From contig QIKY01000373.1 of assembly GCA_003233175.1 (NCBI GenBank), forward strand, positions 1 through 42,861: DNA of 42,861 bases. Reading direction: 5' to 3'. The notes beneath the pieces were generated by a model. The model was not told the origin of the DNA and ran no database searches. It saw nothing but the letters and a program-made list of their open reading frames with translations. The stretch is from Planctomycetaceae bacterium. GTDB taxonomy: Bacteria > Planctomycetota > Planctomycetia > Pirellulales > Pirellulaceae. This document shows, one piece after another, positions 28,600 through 37,042 of the stretch (positions within the stretch are counted from its first letter, which is position 1; each line of letters begins with the position of its first letter). Both the position numbers and the translations under genes were made by a program.

Positions 28600-29253
28600 A
28601 TGTACTTTCGGCTGCTCAAAAATTCTCCGCTGCTGCTGCTGATTGGCGCGGGGCTGTTTATGTTGTTGCAGGCCCAAGCCGAGCGGCGAGAAGTGGCGCG
28701 AGAATACGATCGGTTGGTGGCCAAGGTCGGCCGTTTGAAAGTGACTGATTCCAGCAAATTCCTGGTGGCGCCCATTCCAACCGATGATCCCATGCGTTTC
28801 GCCTGGCGCGTTTATGCGCCGGCGGGTCTGCCGCTCCAGCAGCGGTCTGAGCATCTTTCCGGAGGGGCGAACAGGTCGAGTTCAACGCAACCCGAGGGAG
28901 AATTCATTGTTAGAGCCTGCTATCGATTTGAGGGCGATTCGGTCAGGGTGTTTGTCAAAGGGTTTTCGAGCGCTTCGGAGTCAGGGTTTTCCGACAAGTC
29001 GTTCGCTAGGTTTATTCAAAAGCATTGGCGGGAATTTGAAGTGGAATCGTTGGCCGCCGATGGACCAACGCAATATGAACCCGACGAAGTATTGACGATG
29101 CTCAAAATAACCATTCCGGAAAAATTTTATGAACAAATCAAGCAGGCGTCGGATTCGTACCTAGCCGACCGATTGAAAACGAAACCGCTGACGCTCGTCC
29201 GCATTGGAACCGACGCCGCATTTGCAGCGGAGGAGAGCAAAGCCCGTGAGTGA
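28600..29253 (+). CDS. Membrane-anchored protein, first of a tandem pair
   Basis: A 217-aa protein of unknown function. A membrane helix at about residues 8-25 (NSPLLLLIGAGLFMLLQA) is followed by a short coiled coil (ERREVAREYDRLVAKVGRL) and a soluble domain with MRFAWRVYAPAGLP, EGDSVRVFVKGFS and MLKITIPEKFYE. The helix, coiled coil and [FR]xWRxxxPxGxP motif recur in the next protein, so the two look paralogous. GAGGA lies 10 nt before ATG 28600; a TTG at 28591 is possible. Its end overlaps the next start by 8 nt. Confidence 0.72.
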   Translation: MYFRLLKNSPLLLLIGAGLFMLLQAQAERREVAREYDRLVAKVGRLKVTDSSKFLVAPIPTDDPMRFAWRVYAPAGLPLQQRSEHLSGGANRSSSTQPEGEFIVRACYRFEGDSVRVFVKGFSSASESGFSDKSFARFIQKHWREFEVESLAADGPTQYEPDEVLTMLKITIPEKFYEQIKQASDSYLADRLKTKPLTLVRIGTDAAFAAEESKARE

Positions 29254-29953
29254 TGCAACGTCCGCCACAAGTAATACAACGTCTACCGCCGAGGCCGCGC
29301 CGCCACGGAAAAGGAGCCCTTGGCGACTGCTGCAATTCAGTTTGCTCAGCATTTTGTTGCTGACCGTGGCGATTGCCGTGTGGCTGGCCTACCGGAGAAC
29401 GCTTCAAGAGACGGCGCAAATGCGGCGCGAACTTCCCAGTTTGCGGGAAGTCGCCCGTGAGCTGATCGTGGCCGATCCTGAACGCTACGCCGTCGTTCAA
29501 CACCACCAAATGTCGATGGCTGATTTCCGCTGGCGAATCCATCTGCCCCAGGGGCGGCCATACAAGTTGGCTCTGGCCACGCATAATATCTCGCCCAATA
29601 ACAGCGGCTCTTTATCTTCAGGTTCAGTATCGTCAGGACCGGCGGCGGCAACGTGCGAAATAAGTAGCGGCGAGCATGAGTTGGAACTACAAAAAAATCG
29701 CCGGGAAGATCAGTCGTGGCAGGTGTTGGTGTTGGTCGACGGAGAAGTTGTTATGGAAAAAACCCTGCCCGAAGAATGGGAGCCCAGCATGGGAAGCGCC
29801 GGCGGCAGTTGGGTTTCCGGCAGCGTCCAGCAGGATGTCGAACAGCCGCTGGTCCTTTTTCGCCGCCGCTTTGTGATAATAGACAACACAGGAATTCGAA
29901 GGACGCCACGTTATCCCTCCAATGGAATAGCCCTCTGGATCGACGCCAAGTAA
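29246..29953 (+). CDS. Membrane-anchored protein, second of a tandem pair
   Basis: A 235-aa protein of unknown function. GTG 29246 is chosen because GGAGGAG lies just upstream and it overlaps the previous stop (GTGAGTGA), as in coupled genes. After a Ser/Thr/Ala-rich cytoplasmic head come one membrane helix (LLQFSLLSILLLTVAIAVWLAY), a coiled coil (LQETAQMRRELPSLREVARE), the DFRWRIHLPQGRP motif shared with the previous protein, a Ser/Gly linker, and a beta-rich end (VLFRRRFVIIDNTGIRR). Probably an envelope protein acting with its neighbour. Confidence 0.72.
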   Translation: MSDATSATSNTTSTAEAAPPRKRSPWRLLQFSLLSILLLTVAIAVWLAYRRTLQETAQMRRELPSLREVARELIVADPERYAVVQHHQMSMADFRWRIHLPQGRPYKLALATHNISPNNSGSLSSGSVSSGPAAATCEISSGEHELELQKNRREDQSWQVLVLVDGEVVMEKTLPEEWEPSMGSAGGSWVSGSVQQDVEQPLVLFRRRFVIIDNTGIRRTPRYPSNGIALWIDAK

Positions 29954-29974
29954 CCGTAGACTAGATCGCACCCA

Positions 29975-30026
29975 CCGTTGGAGTTCATGCTTTAGCATGT
30001 TTGATTGCGCCGTTGGAGTTCATGCT
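29975..30026. repeat. GTTGGAGTTCATGC family: two left half-copies
   Basis: CCGTTGGAGTTCATGCTTTA (29975-) and GCGCCGTTGGAGTTCATGCT (30007-30026) are direct half-copies of the dispersed palindromic family. Their matching right halves are the two copies at 30262-30322, about 250 bp away, so a full unit seems to have been split by the composite palindrome between them. Confidence 0.85.
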
Positions 30027-30043
30027 ATATTCTGTTCCATCTG

Positions 30044-30239
30044 TTGGCCGAAGGCCAAGTTCACCGTAGCCTGGGGCATCGCCCCAGGTACGATGGCCGA
30101 CCCCGTTCGTTTGGCCGAAGGCCTTATTCACATCCTGCAAGATGGCGGGTGAACTTGGCCTTCGGCCAAACAAATGGATGTCGTATTTTATTCCTGGGGC
30201 GATGCCCCAGGCTACGGTGAAAAAAGGCCTTCGGCCAAA
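30044..30239. repeat. Composite nested palindrome
   Basis: Outer arms TTGGCCGAAGGCC (30044-30056) and GGCCTTCGGCCAA (30226-30238). Inside them, a 28-bp arm at 30061-30088 is the exact reverse complement of 30193-30220, and each arm itself contains the dyad CTGGGGCATCGCCCCAG. Inside that, a second GTTTGGCCGAAGGCC (30109-30123) pairs with GGCCTTCGGCCAAAC (30157-30171), with TTCAC/GTGAA next to them. The whole block can fold as nested hairpins and codes for nothing. Confidence 0.88.
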
Positions 30240-30261
30240 TGAAACATTGCGAAAACTAATC

Positions 30262-30322
30262 AAGCGTACACTCCAACGGCGCGGTGAAAGAAAGCACACT
30301 AAAGTGTGAACTCCAACGGCGC
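30262..30322. repeat. GTTGGAGTTCATGC family: two right half-copies
   Basis: AAGCGTACACTCCAACGGCGC (30262-30282, shown as the reverse arm) and CACACTAAAGTGTGAACTCC... to 30322 are right half-copies of the family. The frame of the next gene is open through them, which artificially extends it upstream to 30284. Confidence 0.85.
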
Positions 30323-30373
30323 GGCCAAAGGAAAACCACGCTCAAACGCACACCTCATCACTCTTTGATCTTT

Positions 30374-32239
30374 ATGACGCTCCAAAAACCAGAACCCAAC
30401 GAACGCACTCCGCTCTGGACGCCCGACGCCGAAACGATTGCCAGGTCGAACATCCAGGCGGCATGCGATCGCCTTTCGTTCGATTCGTATGATGCACTTT
30501 ATCGGTGGTCGATAACGCGGCCCGCCGAATTTTGGGGCTATGTCGTGGAACGGCTAGGCGTTCGATTTGAAACGCCCTACAACGAAGTATTGAACCTGGA
30601 AAATGGTCCGGCCGACGCCCGCTGGTTTTCCGGCGCGACGATGAACATCGCCGAAAGTTGCTTTCAAGCCGAAGCCTCCGCAACCGCCATTCTTCATGGC
30701 GGACCCGATGGCGAAATCCAAACCATGACCTACGGCGAACTGCGCCGCATGGCCGACGCCATCGCTGCGGGACTCAAACGTTTGGGCTTAAAGCCCGGCG
30801 ATGCCGTGGCGGTATTTCTGCCGATGACCGCCCGTTCGGTGGCTGTTTATCTGGGTGCTATTTTAGGCGGTTACGTAGTGGTTTCGATTGCCGATAGTTT
30901 TTCGGCCGAACAGGTGGCCCTGCGGCTGAAAATCGGACAGGCCAAGGCGATTTTCACCCAGAGCTTTCTCCAACGCGGCCAGAAAAACATCGCGCTGTTA
31001 GAACGCGTGGCGGAAGCGGCGGGACCTCGCGCCATTCTCGTGGACGATACGCCGCCCGCCGCAGTTGCGTTGCGCAAAGATGATGTGTGTTGGACCGACT
31101 TTCTGGCCGATCTTCCCGCTGCCGCGCCGCCGGTGTATGTCGCCCCCGAAACGGCGATCACGGTGCTGTTTTCCTCCGGCACGACGGGCGCCCCCAAAGC
31201 CGTGCCCTGGGACCACGCCACGCCGATCAAGGGCGCCTCCGACGGCTGCTTCCATCACGACATCCACCCCCGCGACGTGGTCGTCTGGCCGACGAATCTG
31301 GGTTGGATGATGGGCCCCTGGCTGATTTTCGCCGCGCTGATCAACCGCGCCGCGATCGGCCTGTTTGAAGGTTCGCCGCTGGAGCGGCCGTTTGGCCGGT
31401 TCGTGCAACAGGCCGGCGTTACGATGCTGGGCGTGGTTCCCAGCCTGGTGCGCGCGTGGCGGCAATGCGGTTGCATGGACGGGTTGGATTGGTCGTCGGT
31501 GCGCGTGTTCAGCAGCACGGGCGAATGTTCGAACGCCGACGACATGCGTTATTTGAGCCAACTTGCCGGCGGCAGGCCGATTATCGAATACTGCGGCGGC
31601 ACCGAAATCGGCGGCGGGTACTTGGCCGCGACCGTCGTGCAGCCGAATATCCCCAGCACGTTTTCCACGCCCGCGCTCGGCAACGGCCTGCTCATTCTCG
31701 ACGAACATGGCGCGCCCGCACACGCCGGTGAACTGTTTCTGATACCGCCCGCGATTGGCATGTCGAACCGGTTGCTGAATTTCGAGCATCATGAGGTTTA
31801 TTACCAAGACACGCCGACCGGCCCCGCTGGCGAGACGCTGCGCCGTCATGGCGACCAAATGTTACGGCTCCCTTCCGGTTATTATTGTGCCTTGGGCCGC
31901 GCCGACGACGCCATGAATCTGGGCGGGATTAAAGTCGGGGCGGCGGAAATCGAAACCGCGCTGGCCGGACTGCCCAACGTAAAAGAAGTGGCGGTCATTT
32001 GCGTGGCCACGCCCGGCGGGGGGCCTGATCGGTTGGTCGTGTGCCTGGGCGCCGAAGCCAGTCAACTTCCGGAGAAGGCCGCCTTACAGGCCGAATTGCA
32101 ACAAGCCCTCAAGACCAAGCTCAATCCGCTGTTCAAAATCCACGACGTCTTTGTTCTGGCCAGCCTGCCGCGCACCGCCTCAAACAAAATCATTCGCCGC
32201 CAACTGCGGGCCGACTACGAAAACAGCTTGGGTTCGTAG
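30374..32239 (+). CDS. Acyl-activating enzyme resembling plant AAE17/AAE18
   Basis: A 621-aa ANL-superfamily adenylate-forming ligase that would activate a carboxylic acid via an acyl-AMP and make the CoA ester. Motifs: P-loop-like VLFSSGTTGAPKAVPW (about 264-280), WPTNLGWMMGPWL, STGECSNADDM, CGGTEIGGGYL, RRHGDQMLRLP, GRADDAMNLGGIK, and the catalytic Lys in LPRTASNKIIRRQL. Short runs such as VVSIADSFSAEQ, ADDxMNLGGIK and LNPLFK closely match what I remember of plant peroxisomal AAE17/18, more than acetyl-CoA synthetase. ATG 30374 avoids the repeat-derived upstream extension (from 30284). The substrate is unknown; an aromatic or auxin-like acid (as for AAE18) is speculation. No operon partners. 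Confidence 0.87.
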   Translation: MTLQKPEPNERTPLWTPDAETIARSNIQAACDRLSFDSYDALYRWSITRPAEFWGYVVERLGVRFETPYNEVLNLENGPADARWFSGATMNIAESCFQAEASATAILHGGPDGEIQTMTYGELRRMADAIAAGLKRLGLKPGDAVAVFLPMTARSVAVYLGAILGGYVVVSIADSFSAEQVALRLKIGQAKAIFTQSFLQRGQKNIALLERVAEAAGPRAILVDDTPPAAVALRKDDVCWTDFLADLPAAAPPVYVAPETAITVLFSSGTTGAPKAVPWDHATPIKGASDGCFHHDIHPRDVVVWPTNLGWMMGPWLIFAALINRAAIGLFEGSPLERPFGRFVQQAGVTMLGVVPSLVRAWRQCGCMDGLDWSSVRVFSSTGECSNADDMRYLSQLAGGRPIIEYCGGTEIGGGYLAATVVQPNIPSTFSTPALGNGLLILDEHGAPAHAGELFLIPPAIGMSNRLLNFEHHEVYYQDTPTGPAGETLRRHGDQMLRLPSGYYCALGRADDAMNLGGIKVGAAEIETALAGLPNVKEVAVICVATPGGGPDRLVVCLGAEASQLPEKAALQAELQQALKTKLNPLFKIHDVFVLASLPRTASNKIIRRQLRADYENSLGS

Positions 32240-32250
32240 CAGCTTCCGCA

Positions 32251-32328
32251 CCGTTGGAGTTCATGCTTTAGCATGTTTTCTTCTGAGTGCTCATACAAAC
32301 AGCCTGAAGGCTGAACGCCAACGGCGCG
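32251..32328. repeat. GTTGGAGTTCATGC family copy after the acyl-activating gene
   Basis: Left arm CCGTTGGAGTTCATGCTTTA from 32251, then AGCATGTTTT; the diverged right arm AGCCTGAAGGCTGAACGCCA continues to ACGGCGC (32301-32328). It fills the convergent gap between that gene and pntB and could serve as a terminator. Confidence 0.85.
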
Positions 32329-32355
32329 GCCTGCGCATCGTGGAACCTATCGAGG

Positions 32356-33732
32356 CTACAAATTCTCCTTGACGGCGTTGAGAATTTCCAGCACCGCTTT
32401 TTGGGCGTCGCCAAACAGCATGAGGGTGTTGTCGGCGGCGAACAGCGGGTTGGGAATGCCGGCGAAACCGGGGCTCAGGCTGCGTTTGATCACGATCACG
32501 GTGCGGGCCTTGCCGACTTCAATAATTGGCATGCCGGCGATCACGCTGTTGGGGTCGGTCTGGGCGACGGGGTTCACGACATCGTTGGCGCCGATCACGA
32601 ACGCGACATCGACGGTGTCGAGCGTTTGGTTGATTTCGTCCATCTCCTTGAGTTGTTCGTAGGGCACATCGGCTTCGGCCAGCAACACGTTCATGTGCCC
32701 CGGCATGCGGCCCGCCACCGGGTGGATGCCGTATTCGATATGGGCGCCGTGCTCCTCCAGCACCTTGGCCAGATTGCGCACGGCGTGTTGCGCCTGAGCC
32801 ACCGCCATGCCGTAGCCGGGAACAAACACCACGCGTTGGGCGCCGTCGAGAATCATCGCGACATCGTCGGCCGAAGTGCTGCGCACATTGCGGTACACTT
32901 CGTCGGCGTCGGCCACTTCGCCGCCTTCGCCCATCACGCCGAACAGCACGTTGGTCAGCGAGCGGTTCATGGCCTTGCACATCAGGCTGGTGAGAATCAA
33001 GCCCGAAGCGCCCACCAAGGCGCCGGAAATCACCAGCACCACATTGTTGATGACGAAACCGGTCGCGGCGGCGGCCAAACCCGAATACGAATTCAACAGC
33101 GCGATCACGACCGGCATGTCGGCCCCGCCGATCGAATTCACCAGCAACACGCCCAGCGCCGAAGCCGCTATCACGATCACGACGTACACCAACCCGTGGC
33201 CGGTGTTCAAAACCACGAACAAGGCGCACATCGCCAGGATGAATGCGGCGAGCAAGCCGTTGACCATTTGCTGCGAGGGCACGTGAAACGGCTTTTTGAA
33301 CGCCTTTAACTCTTGGAGTTTTCCAAACGCGACCAAACTCCCCCAGAACGTGACCGCGCCAATCACGCCCGTCGCGGCGGTGGCAATCAGTTCGTGCGAC
33401 TGCTGGTGGGGATCGAGCATTAAAGCGGCGCCGGCCACTAAAATGGAGGCCGCTCCGCCAAGGCCGTTGAAGAGGGCCACCAGTTGCGGCATGGACGTCA
33501 TTTTAATCGTCGTGGCCAGCCAAACGCCAATCGCGGCGCCGGCCATTAGTCCAACAAATATATAGACATAGCCGTCCCGCGAGATGAGTGCAATCGCGAG
33601 CGCCAGCGCCATGGCGATGGCGCTCAACGCGTTTCCCTTGACGGCGGTGCGCGGGTGCGTCATTTTCTTCAGACCGAAAATGAACAGCACCGCCGCTACA
33701 AAATACGCGACTTGTAAATAAACTGAGTCCAC
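32356..33732 (-). CDS. pntB: NAD(P) transhydrogenase subunit beta
   Basis: A 458-aa protein of the proton-translocating transhydrogenase. The N-terminal half has eight or nine membrane helices (VYLQVAYFVAAVLFIFGLKKM, ISRDGYVYIFVGLMAGAAIGVWLA, MPQLVALFNGLGGAASILVA, DMPVVIALLNSYSGLAAAATGF). The C-terminal domain III binds NADP (RVVFVPGYGMAVAQAQHAVRNLA, HPVAGRMPGHMNVLLAEA, VAFVIGANDVVNPVA, VIVIKRSLSPGFAGIPNPLF). It drives NADPH formation from NADH with proton flow. Third gene of the pntAa-pntAb-pntB operon. Confidence 0.97.
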   Translation of the reverse strand: MDSVYLQVAYFVAAVLFIFGLKKMTHPRTAVKGNALSAIAMALALAIALISRDGYVYIFVGLMAGAAIGVWLATTIKMTSMPQLVALFNGLGGAASILVAGAALMLDPHQQSHELIATAATGVIGAVTFWGSLVAFGKLQELKAFKKPFHVPSQQMVNGLLAAFILAMCALFVVLNTGHGLVYVVIVIAASALGVLLVNSIGGADMPVVIALLNSYSGLAAAATGFVINNVVLVISGALVGASGLILTSLMCKAMNRSLTNVLFGVMGEGGEVADADEVYRNVRSTSADDVAMILDGAQRVVFVPGYGMAVAQAQHAVRNLAKVLEEHGAHIEYGIHPVAGRMPGHMNVLLAEADVPYEQLKEMDEINQTLDTVDVAFVIGANDVVNPVAQTDPNSVIAGMPIIEVGKARTVIVIKRSLSPGFAGIPNPLFAADNTLMLFGDAQKAVLEILNAVKENL

Positions 33733-33801
33733 GATGGCGGGCCTTTCGCGTTTCCGGCGTACGGCGGGGAAATATGTTGGTTGGGTGTGTTGCGGCGCGG
33801 C

Positions 33802-34317
33802 TTATCGTTTTTGGAACATTGCCAACATGCGGTGTGTGACCAGGAAGCCGCCGACGGCGTTGATCGTGGCCAGTACAACGGCCAAAAATCCGATGAAAGC
33901 AGAAACGCCTTGGCCATCGCCGGCAACCAGCAAGGCGCCGACAATCGTGATGCCGCTAATGGCGTTCGAGCCCGACATCAACGGCGTATGCAGCGTGGGC
34001 GGCACCTTGGTGATGATTTCGAAGCCGATAAAAATAGCCAACACAAAAATAAACAGCAGCAGCGCGATCACCGACGGCGAGAGCCCATCTGCTTCACTTC
34101 CAGCCGCCGCTTCCGATGGAGCAGCCGCCGTTTCCGCCGACTTCGCTTTTGGCTCAGCGGGCGCATTCTCCTCAAGGAGCTGTTTTTGTAGCGATTTGAC
34201 CGTGGTCGGCTCCGGTTGGGCGGCTGGCTTCGCGGCGTCTTCGGCCCAGGCCAAACCGGCCGCCGTTATCACCAAGAGGACGGCCGTCGCACAACTCCAT
34301 TTCAGCACGCGTTGCAT
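33802..34317 (-). CDS. pntAB: NAD(P) transhydrogenase alpha-2 (membrane) subunit
   Basis: About 171 aa. The C-terminal 95 residues are the classic PntA membrane domain: VIALLLFIFVLAIFIGFEIITKVPPTLHTPLMSGSNAISGI in order, then ALLVAGDGQGVSAFIGFLAVVLATINAVGGFLVTHRML. Unusually, it has an N-terminal hydrophobic segment (CATAVLLVITAAGLAWAED, a signal peptide or extra helix) and an Ala/Pro/Glu-rich linker (about 25-85). Its GTG at 34329 directly follows the alpha-1 stop; ATG 34317 fits the signal-like start better. Separate alpha-1 and alpha-2 genes are common outside gamma-proteobacteria. Confidence 0.92.
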   Translation of the reverse strand: MQRVLKWSCATAVLLVITAAGLAWAEDAAKPAAQPEPTTVKSLQKQLLEENAPAEPKAKSAETAAAPSEAAAGSEADGLSPSVIALLLFIFVLAIFIGFEIITKVPPTLHTPLMSGSNAISGITIVGALLVAGDGQGVSAFIGFLAVVLATINAVGGFLVTHRMLAMFQKR

Positions 34318-34329
34318 GGCGATTCTCAC

Positions 34330-35604
34330 TTAGTCCTTGCTTGGGTCTTGATCTGTTTCAGAGCCGCCGTTTTCAGCGTTGCCATCTTCCGAGCCGTCAT
34401 CAAATGGAATGGGTTTGTCGCCTTCGGCAATCTCTTCTTCCGGCGCCGGTTCCGGCAGCGGCGGCAATTCGAGCATTTCCCGGATGCGGCCGTTGACCAC
34501 TTCTCCGCCGAACGCCACGCGGGTGTCGCGCACGATTTGATCTTCCAGGTCGAGCCTGATTTCACCGTCTTTGCTCATGTTGAGCAGGAATTTCGTCACG
34601 TTGTTGCCAAACATGCGGCTGGCGTCGGCGGGAATTTCGGCCGGGAGGTTGGTCGGTCCGAGTATGACCACACCGTTTTCCTCCACCCTTGTGTCTGGCT
34701 GGCTCAGTTCGCAGTTGCCGCCGCGTTCGGCCGCCAAGTCGATAATGACCGACCCCGCGGCCATGCCATGCACGGCGTCGGCGGTGATGAGCAGCGGAGA
34801 TTGGCGTCCTGGAATGGCGGCCGTGGTGATAATGACATCGCTCTCGGCGGCGATTTCGGCCATCAGCTTGCGTTGCCTCTGATAAAAGGCTTCATCCATC
34901 GCCTTGGCGTAACCGCCCTTGTCTTCGGCGTTGCCGGCTTCTAGTTCGACGAACCGCCCTCCCAAGCTTTCCACCTGTTCGCGGCACGCGGGCCGAACAT
35001 CGTATCCTTGCACCACGCCGCCCAGCCGCTTGGCGGTGGCAATGGCTTGCAAACCGGCCACGCCGGCGCCGATCACGAAAACGCGCGCCGGTTTGATCGT
35101 GCCGGCGGCGGTCATGAGCATGGGAAACATCTTGGTGAGTTCGGTGGCGGCCAGCAGAACGGCGCGGTACCCGGCAATAGTGGCCATCGACGAGAGAACG
35201 TCCATGCTCTGGGCGCGGGTGATGCGGGGAATCATTTCCAGGGCGAAGAGCGCGGCGCCGGTTTGGGCGATTTCCGCGATGGCCTGCGGCGCGCCCAGCG
35301 GATCGCACATCCCGATCACGATTTGGCCGGCGCGCAAGCGGCTGAGGTCGGCCCGGCCAGCTTCCGGGTTGGCGCCAAGTGTGCGCACTTGGCAAAGCAC
35401 ATCGGCTTGGAAGAGGTCGTCTCGCGAGGCAACGCACTCCGCCCCGGCCTGGATGTATTCGTCGTCGGAGAAACCGGCAGCCGCGCCACAGCCCGACTCC
35501 ACCACGATTTCCCAGCCCGTTTTCTTGATCTGGGCCACATTCGTGGGCGCTAGCGCCACGCGGCGTTCGCTCGGATACGTCTCTTTTAGTACGGCCAGCT
35601 TCAT
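34330..35604 (-). CDS. pntAA: NAD(P) transhydrogenase alpha-1 (NAD-binding) subunit
   Basis: A 424-aa soluble domain I. It starts MKLAVLKETYPSERRVALAP and has the NAD fold motif ARVFVIGAGVAGLQAIATAKRLG, the SMATIAGYRAVLLAA and TAAGTIKPA segments, the loop GGYAKAMDEAFYQRQRKLM, and SVIIDLAAERGGNCELS. The C-terminal 40 residues are very acidic (PEEEIAEGDKPIPFDDGSEDG), which is unusual and not part of the fold. First gene of the pnt operon. Confidence 0.96.
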   Translation of the reverse strand: MKLAVLKETYPSERRVALAPTNVAQIKKTGWEIVVESGCGAAAGFSDDEYIQAGAECVASRDDLFQADVLCQVRTLGANPEAGRADLSRLRAGQIVIGMCDPLGAPQAIAEIAQTGAALFALEMIPRITRAQSMDVLSSMATIAGYRAVLLAATELTKMFPMLMTAAGTIKPARVFVIGAGVAGLQAIATAKRLGGVVQGYDVRPACREQVESLGGRFVELEAGNAEDKGGYAKAMDEAFYQRQRKLMAEIAAESDVIITTAAIPGRQSPLLITADAVHGMAAGSVIIDLAAERGGNCELSQPDTRVEENGVVILGPTNLPAEIPADASRMFGNNVTKFLLNMSKDGEIRLDLEDQIVRDTRVAFGGEVVNGRIREMLELPPLPEPAPEEEIAEGDKPIPFDDGSEDGNAENGGSETDQDPSKD

Positions 35605-35983
35605 CGATGCGCCCCGCGATTCAACCCGGCATGCTTCACGCGGCTAGCAATGGCTCGTTTAACGGCAAGCCGAAGGCGACTGCGTTTTTCTGTATTGCTC
35701 GAACGGATCGGCACAAAACACAGTCGCCTTCGGCTTGCCGTTAAACGAAAAATGCGACAGTTTCAACCGGGAGCAGCATAGCAGGCAAGTGGAAGGATGC
35801 CGGATTCTTACATAAACCCCACACTTTGAGTACCCGACTTGCGTCGAAGCAGCGTTGCCGGTACATTGGCGAATTCGGAAATAGCGGTTCTTCACCGTTG
35901 CGCGGGCAAACTGTCAAGCAACCGGCAAACATACAGCGACTCATTTTTATACAGAGCGTCGGCGACGCGGGAGTACAGGAATC
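35605..35983. promoter_or_regulatory. Divergent promoter region of pntAA and rplM
   Basis: A 379-bp gap containing the long palindrome at 35656-35747. The remainder (35750-35983) must hold the ribosomal-protein promoter and leader; an AT-rich spot CATTTTTATACAGAG near 35941-35955 is a candidate -10. No leader structure can be assigned reliably. Confidence 0.35.
35656..35747. repeat. Long inverted repeat, 27-bp perfect arms
   Basis: 35656-35682 is the exact reverse complement of 35721-35747 (core AAGCCGAAGGCGACTG / CAGTCGCCTTCGGCTT). One mismatch further in, pairing resumes for about four to five bp, leaving a loop of roughly 30 nt with short T- and A-runs. It codes for nothing and lies upstream of pntAA and rplM. 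Palindrome or MITE-like. Confidence 0.9.
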
Positions 35984-36433
35984 TTGTCATCCAATAAGAC
36001 TTACATGGCCAAAACGGGCGAAGTCGACCAAAAATGGTGGCATGTCGACGCCACCGATAAGATTGTCGGCCGCTTGGCCAGCGATATTGCCGTGATTCTC
36101 ATGGGCAAACATCGCCCGACCTACACGCCGCATGTCGACACTGGCGACTATGTTGTTGTCACGAACGCCGAAAAAGTCGTGTTCACCGGAAAAAAGTGGG
36201 ATCAAAAAAGGTACACTTGGTACACCGGCTATACCGGGCTCCGTGAAGAGACCGCCGGCGACCGCCTGGCGCGGCAGCCCGAGCGTATTCTCAGCGAAGC
36301 CGTTCGCCGTATGCTGCCAAAAAACAAGTTGGCCACGAAAATGCTGGCCAAACTGAAAGTTTACGCCGGACCCGACCATCCGCACCAGGCGCAGAACCCG
36401 GCGTCGAAGGATCTGGGCTCGAAAAAGAAGTAG
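35984..36433 (+). CDS. rplM: Ribosomal protein uL13
   Basis: 149 aa, large-subunit protein. The sequence [22 protein letters not shown] (from residue 5) and [44 protein letters not shown] in order are family signatures, followed by [32 protein letters not shown] 35984 is preferred because the KTYMAK start is conserved in L13 and an AGGA lies upstream; ATG 36005 would remove it. It is followed by rpsI after 91 bp, the standard rplM-rpsI operon. Confidence 0.95.
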   Translation: MSSNKTYMAKTGEVDQKWWHVDATDKIVGRLASDIAVILMGKHRPTYTPHVDTGDYVVVTNAEKVVFTGKKWDQKRYTWYTGYTGLREETAGDRLARQPERILSEAVRRMLPKNKLATKMLAKLKVYAGPDHPHQAQNPASKDLGSKKK

Positions 36434-36524
36434 TTTCTCGATTCATTTGGGTTCGGCGAGGCGAATTTGCCGGGCTGTTCCTGTTGCTTACACACTAATC
36501 GCTTGCTCGTTTTTCGCAAAAAAC

Positions 36525-36947
36525 ATGGAAACAAACACCAAATTCAAAACGGATAAAATCACCGGCGACGCTCTCGGAACCGGGCGGCGCAAGTCGTCGG
36601 TGGCCCGCGTCCGCATCAAGGCCGGTAGCGGAAAAATCAGCATCAATCGGCGGCCCATCGAAGAATACTTCGTCAACCTGCAAGATCGGCAGGCGGTGGT
36701 CGGTCCGCTGGAAGCCGTGGAAAAAATGGCTGATCTCGACATCACGATTCGCGTGCATGGCGGCGGGAACACCGGTCAGGCCGGCGCCTGCCGAATGGGA
36801 ATCGCGAGAGCCTTGGTCGCGATGGACGAAGAAGCCTTCAACGCCCTCCGCGAAGGCGGCTACCTCACCCGCGATTCGCGCATGAAAGAACGCAAGAAGC
36901 CCGGCCTGCATGGTGCTCGCCGCGGAACCCAGTTCTCCAAACGTTAA
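36525..36947 (+). CDS. rpsI: Ribosomal protein uS9
   Basis: 140 aa, small-subunit protein. GTGRRKSSVARVRIKAGSGKISINRRP (in order), EYF, VHGGGNTGQAGACRMGIARAL and the C-terminal RKKPGLHGARRGTQFSKR (tail reaching the P site) are diagnostic. ATG 36525 gives a short Lys/Thr-rich extension before the conserved GTGRRK, as in other planctomycetes. Paired with rplM upstream; a strong terminator follows about 100 bp after the stop. Confidence 0.96.
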   Translation: METNTKFKTDKITGDALGTGRRKSSVARVRIKAGSGKISINRRPIEEYFVNLQDRQAVVGPLEAVEKMADLDITIRVHGGGNTGQAGACRMGIARALVAMDEEAFNALREGGYLTRDSRMKERKKPGLHGARRGTQFSKR

Positions 36948-37042
36948 GAATAGTGGATACGTCGTGTTTGCGGCGAATCGGGCGGATGCTGGCCGAGCAT
37001 GCCCGCCAGCGGCAGGACGAACTGAAAAGTTTGAATATCTCG

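Noticed and set aside
30284-30373. Upstream extension of the acyl-activating enzyme
   Set aside because: The added 30 codons derive from the palindromic repeat and lack a ribosome site; ATG 30374 fits family length.
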